64,000 nt of DNA from Paralithodes platypus (GCA_032716605.1 CM064573.1:5037782-5101781), one strand, 5' to 3'; numbered from the stretch's first letter, positions 10,647-23,440 are shown. The notes: generated by a model from the sequence alone, not told the origin. Program-made: numbers and translations.

Positions 10647-12384
10647 TTTATTCAGTTAGCAATTTACAGAGTTGGTACCACATAGTATGTTACAAATATG
10701 ACATGTACCAGCCTTGCATAATTCCAACTAAGGATAGCCCAATAAGGCCATTAGGCGTATTTCCATTGGGGTCCTTGTGGGATTAGGTTAGCTGGGGAAA
10801 ATGGGGAGGATAAAGAAATAGATACTTTAGAGAAAGTATTTCTAGGGGGTTATTTTAAGATACCTTACATCCTATAGTAAATATCAGTAATCCGTAATCA
10901 GTAATAATTTCAGTTTGGTTTGTCTATCTCTTATGTCGCATTTAGTAGTAGACATAAGCTTGGTGCTCCCTTCTCGCAGCTGTCCGGTTCAGGTGTTCCT
11001 TCAGGCTACGTCTGAAGGAATACAGTGTTCTCTTTTCACGGACTGACTGGGGTAGGTCGTTCCAGTCTTTGATGGCGTTGAAGAAGAATGTTTGCTTACC
11101 CTGTCCTTGGATTCTCGGGACCTTAAAATTAAACATCCTGTTTCTTGTATTATGTCCACTCCTCTCATTTGCTTTAACAAAATCATTCTTTAGATACTCT
11201 GGAGCTCTGTCATGGAAAATTTTGAAGTCATTAGTGAGCCTGATTTGTTTGGCCCTGTCAGAGACATTGAGCACACCTAGTGACTGAAGTTGTTCCTGGC
11301 CAACATGTGATCTGGGTCCTAGGTTCAGCATAAACCTAACCATTTTATTTTGAGTGACCTGAAGTTTGTGCTGTGCTGATTTAGATGATGCAGAGTACCA
11401 GGATGACACAGAATAGTCAAAATGACATTGAACAAGCGCTTGGCAGAGGGTCTTTTTGGTCGCCACGGTCAAGCATCCCACCTGTCTATACAGGTATTTT
11501 ATACGTGCTCTACACTTACTCAGGATAGATTCCAAAATTGTTTCACCTGACAAACTCGCGTCCAGTTTTAGTCCGAGATATTTAACTTGTGACACTGTTG
11601 TTATAGGAATATCATTTCAGTTGACCGAGAACCCACAATATCTTTCAGTTTGCGTTTTGTTCCACATAAGATGGCTTCTGTCTTGCCCAGGTGAAGAGAT
11701 AGTCTATTGTCCACTAGCCATTCACTACATGATTCTAGTTCTTTGGAAAGTGAAGCGGCAATACTTATTGGGTCTTTTCCTGAAACCAGAAGCACGCTGT
11801 CGTCTGCATACAGTAATAATTTACATGAGACGCTCAGTTCCATGTCGTTCACATAACAGAGAAAGAGTAAGGGACCAAGGATGCTTCCCTGCGGGACCCC
11901 ACAGTTAATTGGCATAGGATCAGATATATTATCATCAATTTTGACTCTTTGGGTTCTACCACTAAGATAAGATTTAAACCAGTTCACAGACCCTATGCCC
12001 ATTGCTTGTAGTTTATTACATAGGATATCATGGTCTACTGTGTCAAACGCTTTTTGTAGATCAAGAAGAACCATACCGGTGTAGTTACCTTTAGACATTT
12101 CTTTACGAATGTGATCCGTTAAGTGGATGAGACAGGAGTCTGTCGAGTACATGCATCTGAAACCTGATTGAAACTTATAGAATAGATCATTTTGTTTGAG
12201 GTAGTGTTCAATTTGGGTGTATACCGCTCTTTCAAGGATTTTAGATACAATACATAATATGCTAACTGGTCTATAGTTACCAACTTCTAGTTTATTTCCT
12301 TTCTTGAATAGAGGGCTTACAATAGCTTCCTTCAGTTCAGCAGGTACAGTGTTGGTGTTAATTGACAAGTTGATGATGTGGGTT
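10596..12384 (-). mobile_element. 5'-truncated CR1/L2-like LINE, copy II
   Basis: Same family, same 5' truncation point and same right flank as the 2099-3858 copy, differing by scattered substitutions. The tail is an expanded (AAT)n of about 14 units at 10606-10648. A short duplication of GTTGATGATGTGG occurs at the 5' end. Shared truncation plus shared flank means the two copies arose by duplication of one inserted locus rather than by two insertions. Confidence 0.88.
10942..12368 (-). pseudogene. LINE ORF2 reverse transcriptase, frameshifted
   Basis: The RT part of ORF2 is split by a single frameshift near 11595-11640. Codons 12368-11601 carry the fingers, AFDTVDHD, GVPQGSILGP and YADDSVLLV. 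Codons 11595-10942 carry the thumb and C-terminal region. The intact equivalent is at 3843-2416. The copy lacks endonuclease. Confidence 0.85.
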
Positions 12385-15330
12385 GATGATGTGGGTCTAG
12401 AGCTCCGCTTCTCTTGTGTGCTCCGCCCTTCTGACTTGTGTTTTTTATAAATAAAAACTGTCTAGAATTTATATTTTATTATGTCCTTTTTGGGGGTTAT
12501 ATATTGGTTGTTTGCTATCTAGTCACCTACAGTATATCCTCCTCTTTCTTAACTTTAGGATCGAGTGACCTAAATCTTACTAAAAAATTCAGGTTAGTAA
12601 GGCACATAAGGCACTATATGAATAGCCTATTCTCTTACTAAGAAATTCAGGTTAGTAAGGCACTCTTATAATTACCTCTCCATAATTAGTGTTCTGCCCA
12701 CAGCTAACTCGAAGACAACTGCAGAGGTACTCCTAAAAGGTAATTTTAATGTATCTGTGACATAAATACACCATTTGATAGCTTTAGTGTCAATCTGGAA
12801 AAAACCTGGCCTGCTTTAGGTATATATATATATATAGGACATTGTGAATAGAGACTTCTTAGGGAACGTTATCTTGCAACAGGCTTGTCCGAGATACTAA
12901 TGTTAGGGAACATTGTGATGACTAGTACATATTTCAGTTATCTGAAGATAAACAGCTTGAGATTGTACGTAGTTTCTACAAAGGGTATTTTGCAATGGTT
13001 AACCTAAAAATATATTTGGAATAATCATTAGAAAGTGAGGTTCTTGGTGGGGTGAAGTTAGATTAGGTTCAAACACGTCACAGGAAGATAATTTTTGTTT
13101 GGCTGTGTCAGTGTTCACCAACATAATTATACTTAGGTTAACTAAATTGAATAGGTTACTAATAAATGATATCACACAAATATTCTCACAAAAGTATTGG
13201 CCAAAAATCAAAACTAGCCAAGTATTTTAGTTCAATATGAAAAAATACCCTTGTATACCCATAATAGTTATATTTAACAGAGACATACAGTTATGAAGGG
13301 TCAAAACATGATTTCCCAAACAGGCCAGTTCCCTACGAATATTAAAATATTCCATTAGATGTCCATTTCCAGATATAGTGCTTTTACGACTATGCAGTTG
13401 AAAAGAACTCTGAAAGTAGCTTATACCATGTTATTTTCGTGAAGCTAAGAGTATAAGCAGTACCGGAATAAAGCCAGCAAAAATCACCCATGACAAATGT
13501 GCTGTCCCGGTTCCGGAGTGGATATGTCTATTATAACTAGATACAAGCTACGGACAGAACCCCGCTCATTGTTGCCTATGGCGTCTGAAAAAAAGTGAGC
13601 GGGCATGATTGCATGGAAGCTTTTGATATATTATGGAATTTTATAACAGAAATGAATTTTGCAGTTCATGTTACCCCTTGTATCAGATTTGAAGGTTCGA
13701 ACACTATCAGAAAATTGAATTATATGGGATTGGAAATATCGCATATTTAATTTAGTCTGCCATACAATAATCGTTTTTTCTAACAACGCAATATAGAAAA
13801 CGTCATTGCAGGAGTCTGGGCTACATAATTATATAAGCACTATGGACCACCCTGCAACGTCTAGAGCTACGCTTCTCCTGTGTGCTTCGCCCTTCTGCCT
13901 TGTGTTTTTTTTTATAAATAAAAACTGTCTAGAATTTATATTTTATTATATCCTTTTTGGGGGTTATAAATTGGTTGTTTGCTATCTAGTCACCGACAGT
14001 ATATCCTCCACTTTCTTAACTTTAGGATCGAGTGACCTACTGTAAATCTTACTAAAAAATTCAGGTTAGTAAGGCACATAAGGCACTATATGAATAGCCT
14101 ATTCTCTTACTAAGAAATTCAGGTTAGTAAGGCACTCTTATAATTACCTCTCCATAATTAGTTTTCTGCCCACAGCTAACTCAAAGACAACTGCAGAGGT
14201 ACTCTTAAAATGTAATTTTAATGTATCTGTGACAACACAAATACACCATTTGATAGCTTTAGTGTCAATCTGAAAAAAACCTGGCCTGCTTTAGGTCTAT
14301 AGGGAACATTTCTTGACTCAGGTCAGTCAGTACCTGGCATTCGGACAGGACAGTTTCCTAGGGAACATTATCTTGCAACTTGCCTGTCCGAAATACTAAT
14401 ATTAGGGAACATTGTGAATAGAACTTTCTTAGGGAACGTTATCTTGCAACAGGCCTGTCCGAGATACTAATGTTAGGGAACATTGTGATGACTAGTACAT
14501 ATTTCAGTTATCTGAAGATATAGCAGCTTGAGATTGTACGTAGTTTCTACAAAGGGCATTTTGCAATGGTTAACCTAAAAATATGTTTGGAATAATCCTT
14601 AGAAAGTGGGGTTCTTGGTGAGGTGAGGTTAGGTTAGGTTCAAACACGTCACAGGAAGATAATTTTTGTTTGGCTGTGTCAGTGTTCACCAACATAATTA
14701 TACTTAGGTTAACTAAATTGAATAGGTTACTAATAAATGATATCACACAAATATTCTCACAAAAGTATTGGCCAAAAAACAAAACTAGCCAAGTATTTGA
14801 GTTCAATATGAGAAAATACCCTTGTATACCCAAAATAGTTATATTTAACAGAGAAATACAGTTGTGAAGGGTCAAAACATGATTTCCCAAACAGGCCAGT
14901 TCCCTACGAATATTAAAATATTCCATTAGATGTCCATTTCCAGACATAGTGCTTTTACGACTATGCAGTTGAAAAGAACTCTGAAAGTAGCTTATACCAT
15001 GTTATTTTCGTGAAGCTAAGAGTATAAACAGTACCGGAATAAAGCCAGCAAAAATCACCCATGACAAATGTGTTGTCCCGGTTCCAGAGTGGATAAGTCT
15101 ATTATAACTAGATACAAGCTACGGACAGAACCCCGCTCATTGTTGCCTATGGCGTCTGAAAAAAAAGTGAGCGGGCATGATTGCATGGAAGCTTTTGATA
15201 TATTATGGAATTTTATTACAGAAATGAATTTTGCAGTTCATTTCACCCCTTGTATCAGATTTGCAGGTTCGAACACTATCAGAAAATTGAGTTATATGGG
15301 ATTGTTCATTTTCTTCCCTATGCAGTGGTG
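12385..15330 (+). repeat. Two tandem copies of a 1.47 kb unit
   Basis: Unit 1 (about 12395-13860) and unit 2 (about 13861-15330) align along their length. Each begins TCTAGAGCT.CGCTTCTC. Each passes through the GGTTAGTAAGGCAC pair and the TTAGGGAACATTGTGATGAC segment, then GTGAGCGGGCATGATTGCAT. Unit 1 also shows the tail ending GGAGTCTGGGCT. Unit 2 has an extra roughly 70 bp internal duplication at about 14298-14490. No coding capacity is convincing. A partial unit lies at 3856-4470, a unit tail at 1999-2093, and an approximately 70 bp scrap at 51133-51202. Confidence 0.85.
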
Positions 15331-15892
15331 ACTTTCAGTGGCCGCTCAGTTTGTGTTGAATCACTATTTGTACCATAAAAACACATTTATAATGAAACTG
15401 CCTCAAGGAAACTTGGGGGAAATGTAGTATATGGATCGACACACAACGTATCCTATAATCAAGTTAAAAAGACCAATTTGAAGATGTTTTATGACCTCCC
15501 CAATATTTGGTGACTTGAGGCAATATCTCGGGGGCCAGACGGTCTTGTTTACCTAGTATACCCTTCATACATCCCGAGCTCCCCGGGTCCCTGTTTACGC
15601 TAGAGATGATTGCTAGCACAGCTGATAGAGCCAGGGTGTCCACATATTCACCCCTGTTTTTGGTGTCCTACGTCATCGAGAAGTGGGTTAAAAAATGGAC
15701 ACAAGTTGGGCTCAGTAGGCAATCTGACACTACAATTCTCCCTAAGAATTTTCAAACCCCCATATGAACCCCTAGGAGGTGTCGAAACAGGAAATGGAGT
15801 TGTTCGGACCACCTGAGTAGGCAAAGATCTATACCCATGCAAAAGCTGAACAAGCCAGCTCAATTATTTGCCTAAGACGAATTGTCCTGTCT
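15331..15892. other. Spacer
   Basis: No gene or element recognised between the tandem units and the next LINE. Confidence 0.45.
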
Positions 15893-17310
15893 TGTAGAAG
15901 GGTGACCGCTCTCAACCCTCCAACTATCGTCCAATTGCTCTCATCTCGTGTATCTCTAAAGTTTTTTAACCTATTCTTGCTTCCAAATTTCTTAAGCATT
16001 TCTCTTGTCATAATCTGCTCTCAGATCACCAGTATGGCTTCCTCAAGGGTCGCTCTACTGGTGATCTTCTTTCATATCTTACTAACTCTTGGTCACCCTC
16101 CTTTCGGGACTTCGGTGAGACTTTTTCTATTGCACTAGACATATTGAAGGTCTTCGATAGAGTCTGGCACAAATCTTTAATTCTTAAACTACCCTCTTTC
16201 GGTTTCTATCCCTCCATCTGTGCCTTTATCTCTAATTTCTTTTCCGGCCGTTCCATTGCTTCGGTTGTGGACGGCCATCACTTATTTCCTCATCCTATCA
16301 ACTTGGTGTTCCGCAGGGCTCTGTCCTATCTTCTATTCTCTTTTTAATTTTCGTAAATGATTTTCTCAACTATACCTCCAGCCCCATCCATTCATACGCA
16401 GACGACTCTACCTTGCACTACTCAATTAGTTTTCCAAGGCCAGCAGTCCCTCAAAGACAAACGTAAAAAACCATAGAACACTTATCTTCTGATCTAATTT
16501 CTATTTCCAATTGTGGCAGAGAAAACCTTGTTACCTTTAATGCTTCCAAAACCCAATTTCTCCATCTACCTACCCGTCCGGAACTCCCAGTGAACTATCC
16601 CTTATTCTTCAACAATACAAGAATCAACCCTTCATCTTCTCTAAATATTCTTGGTGTCTCTTTTTCTTCTGCTCTCACTTGGAGGGACCATATTACCAGT
16701 CTTGCTAAGGCAGCCTCCCAGAAGCTGGGATTGCTCAACCGTCTCAAGGGGTTCTTTACCCATGCACAGCTTCTTGCTCTGTACAGGGGCACAGTGCGTC
16801 CTTGTATTGAGTATTGTTCACTTGTCTGGGGAGGATACTCTCACACCACACTTCTAGACAAAGTAGAAAGGAAAGCCTTTCGTATCATTAATTCCCGCCC
16901 ACTCACCAACTCTCTGCAAACTCTCTCTCTTCGCCGCAATGTTGCATCTTTCTCGCTATTCTATCGCTACTACAATAATCAGTGTTCCTCAGATCTCTCC
17001 CAGTGTATACCACCTCCTCTACGTAGGGTATGTGGTACCCGTCTTGCAACACAATCCCATCCGTACTCTGTGCAACTCTCCAACCCAAGAGTGAAACGTT
17101 ACTCTCAGTCTTTCTTCTATTCAACCGCTGAGCTCTGAAATTCTCTCCCAGAATCAGTCTTTCCCTTCTCCCATGAGTTAAATTGCTTCAAACTCTGTGT
17201 GTCCAGGCATTTTGGTTCGAATGTCCCTTGATTTTGGCCCTGTCACTCTATGGGGAGGCACTCACTACAGGCAGTTCTGCCTTTTGTCTCCCTCACTCAC
17301 ATAGAAAAAA
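15893..17310 (+). pseudogene. Degenerate I/Nimb-like LINE fragment (plus)
   Basis: A 5'-truncated, diverged relative of the 6907-10165 LINE in the opposite orientation. It starts within RT ([15 protein letters not shown] region). Catalytic and downstream motifs can be followed across several frames: [14 protein letters not shown], the YADDST region and [18 protein letters not shown]. Stops and small deletions break it, and the longest open piece is at 16590-17138. The 3' UTR ends at about 17310, followed by an A-rich stretch and (TA)n. Confidence 0.85.
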
Positions 17311-17329
17311 GAAGAGAAAACAAAGAAAG

Positions 17330-17506
<177 letters not shown>

Positions 17507-17945
17507 ATGTGGATGAGGGAGACACAAGGCAAAAATGCCTGTGACGAGTGCCTCCCCCAGAGTTGAAAGAGTGACAGGGCCAAAATCAAGGAATGTTCGA
17601 GCCGAAATGTCTGGACACACGGAGTTTGAAGCAATTTAAGTCATAGGATGAGGGAAAGATGGATTCAGGGAGAGAGTTCTAGAGCTCAGCTGTTGAATAG
17701 AAGAAATATTGGGAGTATCGTTTCACTCTTGAGTTGGAGAGTTGCACAGAGTAGGGGTGGGATTGTGTTGTAAGACGGGTACTAGGTACCCTACATAGAG
17801 GAGGTGGTACACTGGGAGAGCTCTGAGGAACACTGTTTATTGTGTTAGTGGTAGAATAGCGAGAGAGATGCAACATTGCGGCGAATAGAGAGAGATTGCA
17901 GAGAGTTTGTGAGTGGACGAGAGTTAATCCATAAACGGCGACCGA
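17507..17945 (-). pseudogene. I/Nimb-like LINE 3' fragment (minus)
   Basis: The last roughly 430 bp of the same LINE family in minus orientation: 3' UTR, then the C-terminal coding end. It is diverged from the plus copy next door and has frame breaks, so it is a separate old insertion rather than a fresh palindromic copy. Confidence 0.85.
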
Positions 17946-18339
17946 CCTCAATAGGGGTTTTTGTGATGCACTGTGACTGTGCTCAATAGATCCAGATTTT
18001 TGATTTTTTTTAAAACACCCCATTTGTGATTAGGTGAGATAATTCCCCTCCATTACTTTCTACCACTCCTACATATGTGTCCCCCCCACCCTTCCCCTCC
18101 TTACCCCTTCCTCAATTATCAGCTATTTTTTCCTGTTGAATCCCCCTTTTATCGGGTAATTTTCTGCGCGAATTTCCTTGCAACACAGAGACTTGTATTG
18201 CAAGGCATCAGTGCCGCTTTGGAGCTCGGAGAGGAAGGATATACGCCGCCCCGGCTCTCGCCTCATGATATGACCAGGCAGCAATAATAAGCCTTTTTCA
18301 CCCCCCAAATGCTATTCCCCCTTCTTTTATTGCTCCTAA
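17946..18339. other. Spacer
   Basis: Pyrimidine-rich stretches, with no supported gene or element. Confidence 0.4.
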
Positions 18340-18710
18340 GCGGTTGCAAAATTATTGGTAAATCTTTTAACTCACGTGAGTCTAAGAATTTCTTTTCAAT
18401 TGAGTTATCAACTTGTGGAATGGGCTTCTCCGAGATGTCATAGACTGCAGCACTGTTGATACTTTTAAACTTTGCCTAGACAAACACCTTTCCTGAAATC
18501 CACGACTGACTGCATTTGTAAATTAATTAGGTTTTTATTTATTTTTTATTTTTTTTATTTTAATATATTACTAACAACCGTCCCCTACTAACATCTCCTA
18601 ATCCTGCCATGGACATTTGTCCCAGGACAGTCTTCCCTTTCTATTTTTCCCTTACCCACTCTAAACTACTGTTTGGACACTTTAACATCAGTGTTTTGGA
18701 GGGCAAGCAG
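18340..18710 (+). pseudogene. LINE 3' end, left part, interrupted by hAT element
   Basis: A frame at about 18395-18497 encodes VINLWNGLLRDVIDCSTVDTF and LCLDKHLS followed by a stop. This is the classic C-terminal end of LINE ORF2 proteins. Frame breaks precede it. The 3' UTR continues to 18710, where a 2.2 kb element is inserted, and resumes at 20933 with CCTTGATGGGTCACTGGATC. The family is CR1/L2-like or related. Confidence 0.7.
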
Positions 18711-20924
18711 GCCCAGTGGCGTAGCTAAGGGGGGGGGGGGGGGGGGGGGGAGGGGGCTGTTTGAAATCGCCCCCCGGGCCCCCAAGAGAAGGGGGCCCCC
18801 AAATGGATCTGAAAATAATATTAATTATACTAATAGTATATACTGTATATATAAGTAATATTAATAATGAGTAAAATAAACACCATGTGTGTTTTCTGAT
18901 TTAACCTCTTTCTTTTCTTCTATCCTGTGACGTCATGGGTATTTAAAATTAGAAAAATAACGATCACTCCATCAGACTCAGTATTGATTTGGCGGTGCAA
19001 GGGGAAACATCGTCGCTCTCAATCCTAGCCTCCTACCCGCCACTTGCTTAGGACACACTGCCTATAGGTAGGCCTGATGATTATACTTTTCTTTTTCTGT
19101 TTTTTGATACTTTATATACATTACAAAATAGCACTATTGAGTTTGACAGTTGGTTAATATACTGTGTTTTTCGTAAGCATGTGTAAAGGAATAATAAGAT
19201 ATAGCCTAATTTGACAACAAGAAACATGGTGATTGTTAGTAAGTTGAGTGTATAATCGAAGATAAGGCCTACATACAACTATATATAAATATATGAACCA
19301 AAAATGTCGGTAATATTTTCTTTTTCGTGAACTGTAATGGTCAAATCAATAGCTATATTTCATAGATGTACTTATGTATGTACTTCATATGTACTTAACC
19401 TTGTGAGAAAGTTGAGTGGTATCGAAGATATTTGTAGAGTAGGCTAAACTTCTAAAGTGCTAAATTTTTAGACCTTGAAATTTGTAGGCCTATGTTTTGG
19501 TCTCATATTTTTTTCTCGAACTTTAGGGGGCCTAACATAGCCTATACAATGTTTATGGTCTTACTAAACCTTAGCTTTATCGTGAAAAAGATGCATAGTC
19601 GTTTAATATTAGTCAATTAAGTATGGGTGCAATACATCAGCTAAAATAGAGCATAGCGAGGCAACATTAATGGTGTATAGTGTAGGCTACCTTGGTTAGG
19701 CTATGAGCACTATGACTCATTCTTTCAAATTTAGACTGGAGCACTTTTATTTATGCTACCATACGCCTTCCATATATAGGCTATGGTGGCTGTACATATC
19801 AAGCCCAGGAACTGTGAAATAAGAAGGAACACAGTTGTGAGCATTGAATACTCGTTTGTAGGTTAATCTAGCCCTTTGGCTGGTTCAGGGTCAGGTGCAA
19901 ACGTTGGTAAGCTTTCTAACAAGTTACTGGGGTTCTCAAGAAGAGGCCCCCAGTATTGAGATTTGAGGTAATGCATAGCTTGATTAGGCCTACCAATGAC
20001 GCCTATTTTAACTCCCTAACGCCAGTGGTGGGGTTGAAATAATATTTTAATGTTATCACGTTTCATATACATTATTATTTTTTATTATTTTATTAGTATT
20101 ATATTTTATATTCTTATTGTCAGACATGCCTAATGAACGACAAAGAGAAAGAGTTCATCAAAGTAGGTAGGATGAAAATGATCACAAAATGCTCTATATA
20201 CTTCAAAGTATTAAGTCAAAGTTAAGAATTAAGATTTCCCTTTTTTTCTTTTCTTTTTTGTATATTATATGATTAAATTGTGATATAACCTAGCAGAGAT
20301 AATAAGGCCTAAACATTCTCTGTTTAGGAAATGGCATTTGTAGGAAGAACATTCTCAACCCCATTATTGTTTATCGAGTTTAACTAGAATTATTTATTTA
20401 TAAATTTATATTTAACCAAATGTTAAACATTATACCAATCCTTAATCACTTATCATTTGTATAACCTTTTAATAATTTACTCACCAAAAAATATGAATAA
20501 ATAGCTAAAGTTAGTATACATACTGATGATACTGCATAGACAAAAATATATTTTTATTTTGTTTTTAACCTCAGGAAAGCACGTTTAGGGTTTTAGAAGA
20601 TATATGCCTATATGTTTTACAGTATTGTACCATCCATTGTACATGTATTCCTAATCCATTAGATAACGGTGATATAATAATTAATTGTATATTAAATTAT
20701 TACCAGTACCCCACTATTGAGTCATGGATAACGTCAAAATGCACCTAGGTAGCATTATTATTCTAAAATTTTCTCGGGGGGGCTTACAGCGCCCCCCCGA
20801 ACCCCCCAACTGATTAGGCTCGCTTCGCTCGCCACCCCCACCCCCTTCTATAATAAGCAAACCATGGAGGGGGCCCCTCCAGGCACCAAGCCCCCTGGGC
20901 CTCCAAATCTCTAGCTACGCCCCT
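18711..20924 (+). mobile_element. Non-autonomous hAT-type DNA element (2.2 kb)
   Basis: Ends are inverted: CAGTGGCGTAGCTA at 18714 and TAGCTACGCCCCT ending at 20924. It is flanked by the 8 bp direct repeat GCAAGCAG (18703-18710 and 20925-20932). Joining the flanks restores continuous LINE 3' UTR, which supports the boundaries. The 8 bp duplication and the CAG.GGCGTAGC ends fit the hAT superfamily. Subterminal regions hold long G or C runs (18730-18752, 20774-20870). The interior is AT-rich and I see no transposase. Confidence 0.82.
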
Positions 20925-20932
20925 GCAAGCAG

Positions 20933-21000
20933 CCTTGATGGGTCACTGGATCTGTTGTTGCTTGATACTTTGTACTCCTTTGTACGCAGTTACAATTCAT
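20933..21000 (+). pseudogene. LINE 3' UTR, right part, after hAT element
   Basis: Continuation of the LINE 3' UTR interrupted at 18710. It ends near the TTTGTACTCCTTTGTA sequence. Confidence 0.6.
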
Positions 21001-21285
21001 TTAACTCCCAACGATCGTGCAACCGAAGGCGAAAATACCCTAAAATGTGGTATTTTTGCCGATTTTATCCTTGTTGAGAGGTGTAGGGAGGCGAGGATGA
21101 GATACAATAGTCCCCAGTGCCGGCCACGGAGCTGTGGCAAGCGGTCCAAGGCCAACTATCTTCCCCCCAACGCTCGGTCTCTCCCTCATCGCTCAAAATG
21201 GCACCCGTCATATGACGGGCGCAGCAGGGGTAGCCAATATTCTCTCTCCCATCATATGACGGTCGCTGCGAGTTGAGGGTTAAGC
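21001..21285 (+). mobile_element. Partial TTAA-type MITE, copy 3
   Basis: CAACGATCGTGCAACCGAAGG and the downstream purine-rich segment match the middle and right part of the MITE at 22231-22717. The right end reads GAGGGTTAAG, keeping a terminal TTAA. The left half is missing. Confidence 0.6.
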
Positions 21286-22230
21286 ATATATTTAAGCCAC
21301 AGGTTGAGAGCCAAACACATGGAAGGGGGCTACCAGTTACCAGTGTTTACCTTTGAGAGTTGGATACCCACTATCAAGTTAAGCCCCTACGCTTGTAATG
21401 GTCTTTCAAGGCCACAAACATACACCTGGTTAAAGTCATGTTTCCCGGAGGAGTACGCCCAATGTCTGTGGCTGTCTACATCATCATAGGGAGTTAACAC
21501 AATATATCCAAGTATGGAGGCCTACGAGGCGCTCAAATACGAAAATGTGATTGTTCTACTGGTTCTACAAATCACATTTGGGACTGTTTTCAATTACAAG
21601 ACAATCACGCTATGACGATGTGGATGTGAATAGCGACGCAAACATGTAAACAATAACAAACGACACATCTAGTCTTTTACTACTCTACTGACCGTAATCT
21701 ATTATTAGGGGTTCGATCCCTGCGGGGAACCCCTATTGTAATAATTAAATCTTATTCTTCCAAATTATTTGTCCACGCCGGTTTTTACGCATTAACTCCA
21801 GAACAGCTTTTTGGATCGGGATCAAACTTTCCCACAAGGTGCGTTTTTGTATTGGGCAACTTTTGATATGCTAAACAACGAAATCGTGGCCAAACAGGTC
21901 CATGGCAGCCGATTTCCCGAAAAATTTGAAACCTAAATACCGTCTCTCCCATTCATAGGAAGTGATTGGGCTTTGGCGTATGGATCCCACTACTAATGCT
22001 CCGCAAATGTTATGGAAAAGGTTTTGCTTTGCACATGGGGTTTTTTCCGGCAATATTGATTTTTTTTTTAAACACTTAAAAATCCACATCTTGAAAACTA
22101 CGCAGATGATCAAAGCCGTGTTTGCGTAGTTGGGTGAGGCTCGCAATTCCAAACGTTTTGGTACCAAAAAAATATAAATTGGTGGAATAGTTTGGCCGCA
22201 GCATTGAAAACTGTCTATTCATAAATTACT
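21286..22230. other. Spacer with a tRNA T-arm-like hairpin
   Basis: No gene recognised. At about 21709-21735 a hairpin AGGGGTTC...GAACCCCT contains GGTTCGATCC, resembling a pol III B box, but no A box or tRNA fold was found upstream. Confidence 0.4.
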
Positions 22231-22717
22231 TTAACACCTTAAGAGCAGGTGGAGGAGTATATTTGATGTGCCGCCCAGCGGGGGGTTTTACCGTAAACGA
22301 GCTTGTTTCCGTGCTCGTTTTCATGCATAAACAAGAGCCAGAGCGTAATACAAGTATGCATCCCTGAAAGGGCGTTAATTCAGCTTTCCAATGACACCAG
22401 AACCATCCTTCTATGATCACTGGTTGTCTTGCAACGATCGTGCAACCGAAGGGCAAAATCGGTAAAATACGGTCATTTTCTTACATTATTACGTGTGAAA
22501 CGAGTGAGAGAGGGTGGAGTACAAAGGAGTACAGGCTCAGTAGCTCCACGGCCACCGTGGTGAGCGGTCATGAGGTAACCTACGCTCCTCCCACTGCTCC
22601 GCTCTCTCTCAGAGCACATTACGTGCTCAAAATTGCACTCTACAATAGCCGTGACCCGCCACATAGGCCACATTTATTTAACTCGACAATAGCCGGGTGC
22701 CGCCAGTTAACGGTTAA
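22231..22717 (+). mobile_element. TTAA-flanked MITE, copy 1 (piggyBac-like suspected)
   Basis: A 487 bp element starting TTAACACCTTAAGAGC and ending AGTTAACGGTTAA. The terminal TTAA at both sides fits piggyBac-type target duplication. It contains GCCGCCCAGCGGGG near the left end and CAGAGCACATTACGTGCTC near the right. It aligns over its whole length with the minus-strand copy at 22939-23425. No coding capacity. Confidence 0.78.
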
Positions 22718-22938
22718 AACCGTGTGAGGTACCCACACAAATTTTTCAGTCTTCAGTCTATAGGCTTCCCCGCATCCCCTAGTTTTGCTTAATAATAGTT
22801 ATATTAATCATTCAGATCCATACATTTTTTTAATTTAACTCTCAAAATTGAAAATAGTTAGAGTCGTATTCTTAAAAATCCATACCTTCCCTTAACTTTC
22901 CTTTCCCTTCCAAGGAATTTTCTTTCCCTTCGGTATTC

Positions 22939-23425
22939 TTAACCCTTGTCTATCGGGGCACAACTTATGTCGTGTGAAAGAAATTTGGACTAAGTGGCGG
23001 TTCACAACTTATGTTGTGTGCCATTTTCAGCACGTAATGTTGCAGAGAGAGAGAGCTGAGCGGTGTGAGGAGCGTAGTAAGGCTATGACCGTAGCACACC
23101 ACCGCGGTGGGCCAACTGACATGAATCCCACACTCCCTCACCCTCACGCACTCGCTACACAGGGAATTATGTAGGGAAAGTACCTAATTACATGGTTTTT
23201 GCACTCGTGTTGTGGGATCGTTGCAAGAAAACTAGCGGTCGTACAAGGATAGTTGGGGTGTCATTGGAAAGCTCTGTTTATGCCCTTTCAGGGATAGATA
23301 CTTGTTTTATGCTCTGGGTCTTATTTAGGCATGAAAATAATCACATAAAAAACCCTATTTAGGGTAAAAACACCCCGCTGGGCGGTACATATAAATTACC
23401 GCCTAGGCCGCTCGTTAGGTGTTAA
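22939..23425 (-). mobile_element. TTAA-flanked MITE, copy 2, inverted
   Basis: Also 487 bp. Read on the minus strand it begins TTAACACCTAACGAGC and ends ACAAGGGTTAA, parallel to copy 1 throughout. Immediately outside it, CCTTCCAAGGAATT (about 22907-22920) and AATTCCTTGGAAGG (about 23427-23440) form an inverted pair. It may therefore have inserted into an older palindromic element. Confidence 0.78.
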
Positions 23426-23440
23426 AGAATTCCTTGGAAG

